64,000 nt of DNA from Ectocarpus siliculosus (Eukaryota; Sar; Phaeophyceae; Ectocarpales; Ectocarpaceae), in assembly GCA_000310025.1 (NCBI GenBank), contig FN649734.1, forward strand, positions 3,188,465-3,252,464, given 5' to 3'. The position numbers and the translations under genes are program-made. Positions 11,740 to 21,442 of the stretch are shown here, in pieces. The notes beneath the pieces were generated by a model, which saw only the letters and a program-made list of their open reading frames with translations, was not told the origin of the DNA and did no database searches. Within the stretch, counting starts at the first letter, position 1. Each line of letters starts with the position of its first letter.

Positions 11740-12088
11740 CTTCTCCGGTGGACCAAAAGAAGGTGGAGCCCACGTGGACAACGTCACGATCTCAATGGGC
11801 AATTACGTAGTGCAGGGTCGCAGGGAAGGAGAGACGGTAGTAGTAGAAGAAGACGGACGGCGTGTGTATTTATTTCCAGTTTAACTTTCGACTGTTGTGT
11901 ACGTCGATGCCCATGGATACAGGTGGAACGCGTTGGGAGACCCATGGGCAGCCCAGGTAACAACGGAGAAAGGGTTGATCCGCCGGATTTCCGTCATATC
12001 CTCAACCAACCGCACCTTTCAAGCTGACGTCCACGCAACGTGTACTCCGACTCAACCCAATGCCGGCTGCTCCGTTAACGTATGGTAG
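11740..12088 (+). CDS. Unrecognised coding-like block with an in-frame stop
   Basis: One frame gives protein-like sequence on both sides of a TAA at 11882-11884: GGAHVDNVTISMGNYVVQGR and VVVEEDGRRVYLFP before it, VYVDAHGYRWNALGDPW and NRTFQADVHATC after it, ending at TAG near 12088. A TTATTTCCAG acceptor-like site overlaps the stop and another acceptor-like site (GATACAG) lies 40 bp on, so the stop may fall in a short intron. Alternatively the block is a decayed exon. No family is recognised and no partner exon was identified. Confidence 0.3.
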
Positions 12089-14030
12089 GGCGTAGGCCCA
12101 GTCCAAACTTCCAGGAATGTTTGCTATGCATACGATCTATTCAAGCACCGACCGGCTCATCCGCGGTCGGTCACGTACTCACGTACGTACACGAGAACGT
12201 TCCTGGGAATGCATCATTGATCACATCATGCACGGAACTACTGACCACGTGCGGCGGAATTAAACAGGAAATTTTCTTGGTGCTGCTAGCGCGGCGCCTT
12301 TTTTTCCGCACGCTGCCGGAATTTATTAGAGCGTGCAGGTAGACCCGCCTTCTGCCACCTTCTCTCCGAAAAACGTGTAGATGCCCGGGGTATTTCTGAG
12401 ATCCGCGCCCATCAGACAGACCCGCTAGGCCTGTTCTTCAGCGACCAGCAGCTCCATACGGACAGAGCTGCCACTGTGTGATCGGGTGTTGTTCTCTTCT
12501 TCTCGCATTATCTTTCACTTCACTTTTTGGGGTACACAAATGCCCGAAGGCGACCAATCTATGTGTGAACTTGAAGGAGGTACCGTTTATGACATGCCGG
12601 TCACCATGAATGAACGTATTGCTTGCCGCCGGTACAAAGTATCAGTGCTCGTGATATGCCGGTCACCATGAATAGATTGCTTGCCACCTGCCGGTAAGCA
12701 TCGATCAGTGCTTTATATTTTATTCCGACGGCCAACACTGAACCTCACTGACTGGTTGGATTTGGTGGTGGCCTCCATTTCGCGGAGAGCATGGTACGGA
12801 TGACAACCTGCTTCCTCTAGACGGGCGCCTTTCGCGTGTTGCTGACATTCGATCTCTTCATCACTATCGCCTTGGCGGCCTTCGCTCCCCCCCATCGAGA
12901 AAATAAAGTAGTTGTATCGATCATCATTCGACACACTGACTGCTGGAGCAAATATATACTGCAGGGGGAGCGTTCCTGTCGTTTCCGATGATACAGGGAC
13001 TCTGGCCCGCCGAGGGACCACCACATACATCAGGTACGAATGTCCATCCATCGTTGTTGACACCCGCATCATCAACCGTTGACAAGATGTTTCAGAAGAC
13101 GGGGCACGTCGAACGAGCAGCCACTAGCATCGTCTGGCGTTTCCATCCCCTCCCCGATATGATGATACGTGCGGGTCTAGTTGCGGACTGCAAGTAGGAC
13201 TGCTGTATAGACTAGTAGAGAGAGAGAGAAAGACTTAAGTGCTTACCGAAGACGTTGTTGGCGGTCTTCACCACGCACGGGTAGTCTCTGTCGGAATGCA
13301 CACAAACGCCACCACAACAATTTGTACCTACTTAGTAGCGCGATCAGCACGCCGACCGATCTACGCATGTATGTACTATATAGTCTATCTATATATAGAT
13401 TGCACGTCAGATGCGTAATACTTCGCATCAACCGGGTACGGTGGTGTTTAGACTGTATTGGCTTGGGCCCTCTTTACGTACGTAGGGCTCCTCGAAAAAA
13501 GAAAGGAACGGAATGTATTACATGCAAAGAAGGGCCACACATATCGCAGACAAATATAGTTCTTCTTGCGCATATTTCTTCTCCGTGCTCCACCTTGCAC
13601 CTCGTAGTCTTTTTTGAGCGCGAAGCGGGCACGAAGGAATTCCATCCGACGCGACCGCACCAAAAGCAGTCTGAACCCGACTCACACACACCAGCCCCGC
13701 AATCGTCACCATTCGACTCCCTCGGTGCTATAAATAGCGCTTCGCTTCCAGGTAGGATACCAGCTGAACACCCTCCTCGTCGGCATATATCGGGTACCCA
13801 ACCTTCACAAACCTTGAATAGGGCGGGTGATCTGTTCGTGCGGTGGGTATAGACAACACATACATGCCGAAGGGCGAACCATGAAATCTAAACCGCTATT
13901 TCAAGTTTGATCTTCTACCAGTATGCATACAATATGTACTCCGGAGTATATATTTTCTAAAGTTTCAAAGAAGTTTTCTGGAAGATTCTTCCCATTCACT
14001 GCAAATACGAGCTGGCAAATACTTCAACAC
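12089..14030. other. No convincing gene; local tandem duplication
   Basis: Apart from the tandem repeat at 12591-12713 the region holds only weak frames. A minus-strand frame (13075-12713) has plausible local composition (SNDDRYNYFIFSMGG, DSDEEIECQQHAKG) but no clear splice sites, and it is not called. Confidence 0.4.
12591..12713. repeat. Two-copy tandem duplication, about 60 bp unit
   Basis: Units 12591-12650 and 12653-12713 share ATGCCGGTCACCATGAAT, then GATTGCTTGCC-type sequence and a CAGTGCT end. Confidence 0.8.
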
Positions 14031-14032
14031 CT

Positions 14033-14068
14033 TCCGTTCGACTGCTGTGGTAATATATCGAATGGGTA
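14033..14068 (+). repeat. Hairpin-bearing dispersed repeat, short copy
   Basis: CCGTTCGA, a short spacer and TCGAATGGG form an inverted repeat. The same hairpin ends the longer repeats at 21897-22058 (minus) and 37000-37172 (plus). Only the hairpin end is clearly preserved here. Confidence 0.45.
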
Positions 14069-14079
14069 GTCTCTCTTTG

Positions 14080-14226
14080 AATGTCTGTTTGGGTGCGGCG
14101 GCTTCTTCAGAGGCCTAGAGAGAAAGAAGGTTGACTCAAGACCCTATTTTAGAGAGTGCAGTGCAAGGCAAGAGGGGGGTCCCGCGACATCATATACATC
14201 ACACACACGTCATCCACGTAACCCCG
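14080..14226 (+). repeat. Dispersed repeat pair, copy 1
   Basis: Direct homology to 18498-18652. Shared blocks are TTTGGGTGCGGC, TCAGAGGCC, ACTCAAGACCC and CATCCACGTAACCC, in the same order and spacing. Family unknown; no intact open frame is shared. Confidence 0.65.
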
Positions 14227-14922
14227 GAGGCCCCCTCGTAAATCAGCACTCTTCGGAGCTCCCCAAGCAGCCCCCATGCTCGGCACGAGATACGATCTAC
14301 ATACTACAACACGTAGAGAAATAAAACCCCAAAGCCAACAATATATCCACCATTCCATTTCAAACAAATCTCCTACTAAAACAATGCTCTACGAAACCTA
14401 TCTGTTGATCACAAACTTGCTCTAAGAAACCGTTCAAATCTTCCGATGTCAAATCCCTATCTCCTAGATACAAGGTCTGTCAGTCAGAAAACAAACATCA
14501 ACCTCTCGAGAAAAGTACATAATTCTCAATTCTCAAGTAAAACACAAATAAATGTGAACCCTTGGAGAAATACCTAGCTAAGATCGGAATCGCGTCAGAA
14601 CCGGAACGGGTAACTCCGGGAAAATGTGTCAGCTCCTCAGAACAAATCCTCCGATAAAATGTTATGTTTCAACTCATTGACCAGCTCAAATAACCTTAAA
14701 CTTTCGGAAGCAAAGGCTACAACCATGACTGATCAACATTTGCGAAACCCTTCCTCCAACACATCCCTGTACAAAGGCAGAGTCAACAAAAACAAACTGA
14801 TGGAGCAAATCGCAGATGACGTGTTCGGAAACTAGCACCTGTAAAACGTCCATCTATGCTGTGATGCAGCTTCGATTCCTCCACATCATCTACTAATCCA
14901 TCCAACAGACCAATCTCCCACA
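14227..14922. other. AT-richer stretch without recognised gene
   Basis: No supported exon. One short + frame (14626-14835) has no splice or domain support. Confidence 0.5.
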
Positions 14923-15342
14923 CTACTGGCAGTTGCTAAACCGCCCATGGGACACCCATGGGGCAACCATGGGCCGCTCATGGGCACTTCAACTGAGAAC
15001 TTGTTCACCGGCACATCAACCTAGAACTTAGCCACCCAGCGCCAACCTAGCACGTATCGTGTGGGCTTGGGGATAGGGTCAGGGTTAGCGCTAGGGGTAT
15101 TAGCGGCTATAATATGCCCATTCGAAAGCAGATATAATCTATTGTTTCGGACTGCGTTGTTCCGGTTGAACGGCACTCATTGCGCGCCCATGGACTGCCC
15201 ACGGACTCCCAATGGGCTTGCCCGTGGGCACTCCCCATGGGTTGCCCATAGGCATGCCCATGAGCATGCCCATGAGCAGCACATGTGCAGCCCATAGGCG
15301 GTTTTTGCAAAACGGTAGAAAGTGTGGGGGACCCGCCGGGAC
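14923..15342. mobile_element. Palindrome-rich MITE-like element, copy 1
   Basis: About 420 bp with terminal inverted repeats of roughly 40 bp. The left end starts CTCCCACACTAC and runs to AAACCGCCCATGGG. The right end is its inverse, CCCATAGGCGG to AGTGTGGGGGA. The interior shares AACCTAGAACTTAGCCACCC and AATCTATTGTTT with copy 2 at 19372-19756 and holds clusters of GCCCATGGGC-type palindromes near both ends. There is no coding capacity, so this is a non-autonomous DNA element by inference. No clear target-site duplication was found. Confidence 0.75.
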
Positions 15343-16309
15343 ATACCAAATTGACGCAACGACAGTCCCATTCAACATCCGATTCCAAATTAATTCCTCA
15401 GGTAAAACGCGGAAACAATCGAAGTATCAACTAATACTACTATCAAACCCCATCGAAAGTCCCATCAACAATCAATTCCACATCAACCTTTTGCAGGTAA
15501 ATGCGAGAAACAGTTCAAACATCAACACAAAACCCAACGTCAGAAATACTGCTTGCTGTACTACGTCGGGCATCATGGCATCACATCACCCCCCCCCCCC
15601 CCATGATTTCCGACAGCGTCCGGCATGGCTGTTCTGCATTCCAAATCCGTCAGAAAAACTTCAAACCGAAACAAGAATCCAAAAAGTATCAAAGAAAAGA
15701 CGTCACACGCCAAGCATACCAGTCACAAAATCCGTGTCATCGCACAATTTGGCCTACTTCGGGAAGGAAAATTGGTACTTCCTCCGCAAGGATTGACTCG
15801 TCGGGTATCGGTACATCGGAGGGACGGAGAAGCAGTGCCCCTCACGACCTGCAGCATGTCGCCGGCAAACCAACGCCAACAAATATTCAGTATCACCAGA
15901 AAACATGGCGGAAACTACCATAGAGAATATGATCCCAACAAAGAACGTGGAACAAACCGTACGCAGCAATATTCTACCACCGCCATTTGAGATATGTTCC
16001 CTGGCAACAGCCCCCCTGCCGCAACATTCCGTTTGTCTCCCAGAAAAACAACAAAAACATATTAGTTCCATGGGAATTTCCTGTCATTTGGCCGTGGATA
16101 TCAGTGTCACTGCAACGCAAAACGCGAGTAGGCATCTCTACAAAGCAAAACCACGCCAAGCCCGCAAAAGCGCCAACGATTGGAAAAATGGTTTGCAGGC
16201 ACAGGAAACGGTTGAAAGTGCATCAGTGATATTAGATCATTAGACCAAAAAACACAAAAGCAACAGACTGCACAACACCGAATCAACGCAAAGCGAAAAA
16301 CATACGCCC
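15343..16309. other. No recognised gene
   Basis: Overlapping + frames at 15501-15990 are Gln/Lys/Asn-rich with no consistent splice sites or motif. A poly-C run occurs at about 15591-15602. Confidence 0.45.
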
Positions 16310-16622
16310 TCAAGCATCCCGTGCCTCGGGCGAGCTTGGAGACCCCAGCAGAAGTCGCGCTGCTTGCCGCCATTGTTGGAGTCGCCCGATCCTCCGAATT
16401 CCCTTCTCCGCTTTACGGTCCTCCCGCCCCTGCTCCGGCCGCGAAAACAGGCGCCCCGGTCTTTGCCCCCGTGACATCTTTCCAGGGTCGAAAGGGGTGT
16501 CCAATCCCAATACAGGCCCCCGAAACCCAGCCCTCATCAGCCGCCGTTTCCCCCGGTTGAAGGGGCGCAGCAGTGCCCGAACCCAGGCCACATACATGCC
16601 CTCCGTCGTCGTTGCTGCGGGA

Positions 16623-16662
<40 letters not shown>

Positions 16663-17284
16663 AATCTATCATCCAGGTCTTCTTCCCCGCAATCGCTGGA
16701 GTCGCGCAACCCCGCCAACACGGTGCAGGGATCGAAAGGGTGTGCGGGCGCCCTCTCGCCACAGCAGCTGTAATACAAGCCGTCACAAACCTCGCCGGCG
16801 CACACCCCACCATCATCGCTGCCATCGTCGATGTCGTCGATTGTTGCTGCTCCGTAAGTAGTGCGATTGCTCACTCACATTAGCGACGGCGGCTTCCTCC
16901 GCCGCTGTCGCTCTTGGTGTTCTCGCGGCAGTAGTGCGTGCACTGACTGCCCCCCCAATCGATACACCATCGCCGGTCACCGCCGTCGCTGCTGGTGCCG
17001 TCGCCGATGCCGCCGCTTCAACCGCCAACGCCGGCGCTCCGGTCGTGCTCCCCGCCACCGCCACGAATCGAACACCGCCGCCGGAGGCCCCCGCCGGAGG
17101 CCCCCGCCGTCGCCGCTGGAGCTGCTGCCGATGCCGCCGCTCCAGCCGCCACCGCGGGCGCTCCGGCCATCCCCCCTTACCGACCCCCAAGAACACCCAT
17201 CTTCCCCTGAAATCAAAGGTGCAGTGTTCGGAATACGTGGGCACCCCAACCGGCGTGATGATCTTGTGCGTCGCAGAGGAATGA
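16310..17284. other. GC-rich, coding-ambiguous block with a CTG tract
   Basis: High GC content keeps several frames open on both strands. The two longest are minus-strand: 16825-16310 (Ala-rich) and 16874-16413 (Asp/Ser/Cys-rich with poly-Ser). No motif or splice evidence chooses between them. The block abuts the copia-like fossil and could be its flank or part of an undetermined host exon. Confidence 0.35.
16624..16663. repeat. (CTG)n microsatellite
   Basis: About thirteen uninterrupted CTG/GCT triplets, reading as Leu, Ala or Ser depending on frame and strand. Confidence 0.9.
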
Positions 17285-18115
17285 TCATGACTTCAGGTAG
17301 AAGTATCGCCCCCTTGCTCTGCATCTCGGATGAACGTCAGGACAAGCCGGATCCTCCTCCTGCCGTACAGCGTAAACCCCCGGGCACCGCTTGTCTTCCA
17401 TGCTCACCTCCGCTGCGATGTTCAAAGAGTCGTTTATCCACGCGAAGGCCTCGGGCCAGATGGCCCAGAAGGACATCGCCTTGGCCGTGAGCGTTACTCC
17501 GGAGAAAGGCTTCGGGAACTCCAGCCACCCAGCCTTACCCTGGTGCAATCCTCCGCTCCACGCAACTCGGGCCCGTCGGCCGCCGTGAGCTTCCGTGCAA
17601 TGCAAGCTCCTTCAGCAGCCCCGGAAATCCTCGTTGAACCACTCGGTGCCATTGTCGGTCAAAACACCGTCCAGCCCACGGTGAGTAGCCAAGTGTGGCT
17701 TGATGGAGGCGCGCCACGCACGAAACGCGCCCACCAGTTTAGCACCGCTCTTCTCCCGTAGGAAGAACGTCCATCCGTAGTTGGTGTGGTGGTCAAGCAT
17801 CTCCATCAGGTACTGGAACCGCCACTAGATTGGCTGAACGGACCGGCTAACGTAGGTCCATGGTGACACGCCGAAGAGGCCGCGTCCTCCGGCGGAAAGG
17901 GGAGATGACCTTGGGGACCGAGCGCTGGAACGCCTTCGATTCCGCACATCCATCGCAGTATTCCGGAGTGCCGGATACCTTGGCGCCCATCTGCTTGGCG
18001 GTCTCGTATAGAGTATTAGAATTGGCATGACCGAGTGAGCAGTGGAGAACGTTGTTGTGCTGCTGCTACTGCTGCCGCCGGGCAACTCGCAGCTGGGATA
18101 GGGCACTCCATCGCT
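17285..18115 (-). mobile_element. Ty1/copia-like retrotransposon fossil (integrase region)
   Basis: A minus-strand fragment of a copia-type pol gene. The zinc-binding pre-integrase region is recognisable at about 18100-17960 and the integrase core, including its DNG-type signature, at about 17810-17610; the post-core segment reaches to about 17290. No protease, reverse transcriptase or LTR was recognised nearby. The fragment is broken, with several breaks, and looks old to moderate in age. It is treated as a fossil with no activity expected. Confidence 0.75.
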
Positions 18116-18497
18116 GCTGTTGTTATTGTGGTTGCTGCTGCCTAAGCCTCTCCGCCTCAGCCAGCGCCTCTTTTATTTTCTCTCGCATACTGTAGCTGCA
18201 ATCTCCTAATTGCGAAACTTCATTCATGTTCCGCCGTTCTCTCTTCTAATAGTTTCTTCTTCAAAAATATCGGGTACCCTAAGGCCCCAGCCCTGAAGCA
18301 CTGTCCCAGCTATACACCCTCAGCTGTCCTGGTCCCCGATGGCGACCGTCCCAGCTACATACCCACCGCTGTGCTTTCCCGTCCCCGTTGGCCACGTCCT
18401 AGCTTCGCTGTAGAAATCGTGTTCGTCGCCCCATTGGCCCGAGTCCCATGGCTCAGACGCCAATACCCCGCTGCCAACACCAGGCCTACTACTGTAA
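18116..18497. other. Short non-coding stretch
   Basis: No gene. It holds imperfect local repeats built on GTCCCAGCTA-type words at about 18300-18420. Confidence 0.5.
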
Positions 18498-18652
18498 TAT
18501 GTTGTGTTTGGGTGCGGCAGCTTCGTCAGAGGCCGAAGAAAAATATGGTGAACTCAAGACCCTTTTGAATAGAGAAGTGAGAGATGTATGGGCAAGGAAA
18601 AAGCTCCCCGGGCATCATATCCATCATTCACACATCATCCACGTAACCCTGC
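18498..18652 (+). repeat. Dispersed repeat pair, copy 2
   Basis: Matches 14080-14226 in order and spacing, as described there. Confidence 0.65.
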
Positions 18653-19200
18653 TACGGGATTTGAGTGCAAGGGTCTGAACAGCAGTATTGTAGTTCTATT
18701 ATAGGCCAGATATTTAGATCTGGCGGGAACTGCAACTCCCTAGGATTGCTGTTTAACCCCTTTAGGGCTGGATCGCCTTTTTTGGGGAACACTTTTCGTC
18801 CCCATCTTCTTCACCTGCTTTACCTCGCGAAGAATGGCATGATTGTCTCCTCCTTTGCACTACTCGACCAGGGGGGTGCCAGGGTACACAGGGACGACTC
18901 AAGTCTAGTATGGATGCTTTGTAGAGTGGAGGAGTGAGGGTAATGAACAGGTCGAATCGCGGGGCGATTACGCCGCGGGTTCAACAGCGAAGTTGCGCCG
19001 CGGAAGAAGTACCTAGCCCACCATTGATAGGAGGCACCGAGCAACCTAGGGCTTGCGTTAGAAGGTCTCGCTTTCCCTCTAGAGAAATATATCTTCATAA
19101 CCTCCTTTTCGTGCCCCGTTTACCACGCTCCCGCCAGTTGCTGTCTATAATCCCTATCAAATATCTCCTCGGTAAAGACAAGAGGCGGCTCAAGTGGGAA
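18653..19200. other. No recognised gene
   Basis: Nothing supported on either strand. Confidence 0.45.
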
Positions 19201-19207
19201 GGCAGCT

Positions 19208-19320
19208 TTGCACTTGCACCCAGGGATGGAACTGTCTGCATCATCCAATCAGCAGGCGTCGTTCGCTCTTTTTCTTACATTGCAGAAATTTCGCAAGAAC
19301 GCCGAACTTTCTGTGCGTGG
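19208..19320 (+). repeat. Dispersed repeat shared with 52.2 kb (copy 1)
   Basis: Shares GCATCATCCAATCAGCAGGC, AGAAATTTCGCAAGAAC-type sequence and TTCTGTGCGT with the reverse complement of 52226-52341. Confidence 0.7.
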
Positions 19321-19371
19321 TAAGGGGGTTAACAGTGGATATTGCCATAGCGGCCCCTTTTCCTGCACAAT

Positions 19372-19756
19372 CTCCCACACTACATTGGCAGTTTTGCTAA
19401 GCCCATGAAGTGCCCATGAAGTGCCCACCGTGGGCACTTCAACCTAGAACTTCACCACCGGCATATCAACCTAGAACTTAGCCACCCAGCGCCAACCGAG
19501 CACATAACGTGTTGTTGTGCAAACAAAAAAAGTTCCGTTCCCTCTGCCCGTTTGAAAGCAGCTGCATAATCTATTGTTTAGGAGTACACTGGTTCCGGTT
19601 AAGGGCACCCATTAGCCGCCCATGGGCTCCCCACGGGCTACCCATGGGCTCGCCCATGGGCATGCCCAAGAGCATGCCCATGGGCAGCCCATGAAACTAC
19701 GTGGTGCCCATGGGCGGTTTGGCTAAAATGTAGGAAGTGTGGGAGACCCTTCCTGC
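19372..19756. mobile_element. Palindrome-rich MITE-like element, copy 2
   Basis: About 385 bp. The ends are CTCCCACACTACATTGGCAG and the inverse AGTGTGGGAGA, and the internal layout matches 14923-15342. Its GCCCATGGGC palindromes are cleaner than in copy 1 and it lacks the copy-1 GGGTTAGCG insertion-like tract. Confidence 0.75.
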
Positions 19757-20800
19757 AAGGAGCGGTCCGCGCCCCCTTCTGCAAGGAGTGAGACCACTTC
19801 TTATACTAGGTCTGTAGTTCCTGAGATTTGGGTTCGTAGTGAGGCCGGCAGGACATTCCAACCTTCTTCTATTATTCGCCGAAAAACTGGGATTTCAAAT
19901 CGCAGATACCCCGGAATCGCATTGCCAGTTGTGAAAGAAAAACAAGAGAACAAGAACTCGAGAACTACATCCAGAGCAAGCTTGTGACTATGAATACTAG
20001 ATAGACTACAAGTATTCAGGGATTGCTATACGCGTGTGAACCTCGCAATAACCGCGAGAGGCCCCGAACAACAGTGCTCTGTCGAGCACCCCAAACAATG
20101 TCATGCGTATATACACTATACAAAATATGTGAAAAAAAACTACTCAACCCCCTCCGTCCACTCCACACATCACAAGGTTGACTCGGTACGTCCAAGCGCT
20201 TGACTACTATTCTGTTGTGGAGGAACAAGAAACCAATAATAGGGAAGGGAGCAACGTCCGGTCTCCTACTGTAGCTTGGTACTCACAGTTATTTGTTGTT
20301 TGATCTCTTGTTGTGGGCTGCTTAGCTTAGACCAGGGCCGCTCAGCGCTCACCCGGAAAGTGCGGGAGCGGGGCTTATATTATTATGCAGACGTCTCCAA
20401 TACCCCACAACGACGCCAAATAGCCGTACCCAACGAAAATTCAACGCATCCATTGTTGTATGCAACATGCAGTCCCACATCCACCACGACTCCGTCGGAC
20501 CTATTTTCGTGGTCTCCAAAGTGCCGCAGGTGCCCCGTTCTTTGCGTTCGGTGCAGTCAGAACTCAGTCGAACAACGGGGGGCATCAACAACAATGACGA
20601 CACGTCACACGAGACGCACACCCCCTCACCAACCAACCTACCTTTTTGTTGAGCGCAGCCACCTCAGCAACTCTCGGTGGTGAGTGTTGGGGTTGGTGCT
20701 AGCTACTGCTGTGATTAGAGTGTTGGCTGCTGTATGTTCACCACCCTTCATGAGGGGAAGAGGTTTCACGCCGGTTTTTCGTGTCCAGGTGTATATACAG
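19757..20800. other. Mostly unassigned; possible upstream exon of gene B
   Basis: A + frame from ATG 20276 begins with a hydrophobic segment (MVLTVICCLISCCGLL) and reaches a good GTGAGT donor near 20682. Only one of the three frames there would give the phase (1) needed by the first called exon of B, so the link is not asserted. Confidence 0.25.
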
Positions 20801-21125
20801 CCGGTCGCCCCGGTGGTCTAGTTGGTATCCTCGAAACCTTCTAGAGGTCAGGTGAGGGGTTCGAATCCCGGCGTGAGCGAGCTTTTCTTGCAAAGTGAGT
20901 TTTTCTCTCGCTTCCGCTCCTGGCCTAGTGGATAGCGCTAGTTCGTGTGTACAGAGAGACAGCGAGGGAAGAGAGTGCTGAACTCTTCTCGCCTTAAAAA
21001 ATCGAAGGCAAAGTACCGCAGAAGGGGAGGGGTAGTGAGGGGCTCCTCTGTGTGACCACGGGTTGGAGTAAACGGCACTAGTGCTGTGAGCGCTGATTTG
21101 AAGTGAAGCCAAAAAAATAAATAAA
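20801..21125 (+). mobile_element. tRNA-derived SINE, copy 2
   Basis: The best-preserved copy. The A box lies in GGTGGTCTAGTTGG and a perfect B box in GGTTCGAATCCC, followed by the family body and an A-rich tail (CCAAAAAAATAAATAAAA). It lies 318 bp upstream of the first called exon of gene B. Confidence 0.85.
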
Positions 21126-21442
21126 ATGCATACGAAAGTTACGAAAGTGACAGCAGTAGTAGATCTATTGTACTTCTGTAGTGTGCAGTTCGGGATATTT
21201 CCCACTGCAGCCGGAGATCGAGTACTAACTGTCTCCCTTTCCTTTCGCCTCTCTTCGGTATATTATGCGGAGCGGCCAGCGTGTGTAGGCTACAAGGTTA
21301 AGCTTGCTCGAGTGCTGCCCACCAAACAAGAAGTCCAGTACAGGAAAGCTCAATTGAAGCTCGACTCCGGCGGCGACTGCAGTCAAATTATAATTATTCA
21401 AGTCCCTCCGTCGTGGATATCTCGCTTGGGCTGACATTGCAG

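Noticed and set aside
14149-14367. GYVDDV motif on the minus strand resembling a reverse transcriptase core
   Set aside because: No other reverse transcriptase motif lies around it, and the motif falls in a short dispersed repeat (also at 18.5 kb) without a shared long frame.
20738-21205. Minus-strand frame containing [20 protein letters not shown], also near 10.5 and 37.5 kb
   Set aside because: It is the antisense of the SINE tRNA-like head and body, so a repeat artefact and not a protein.
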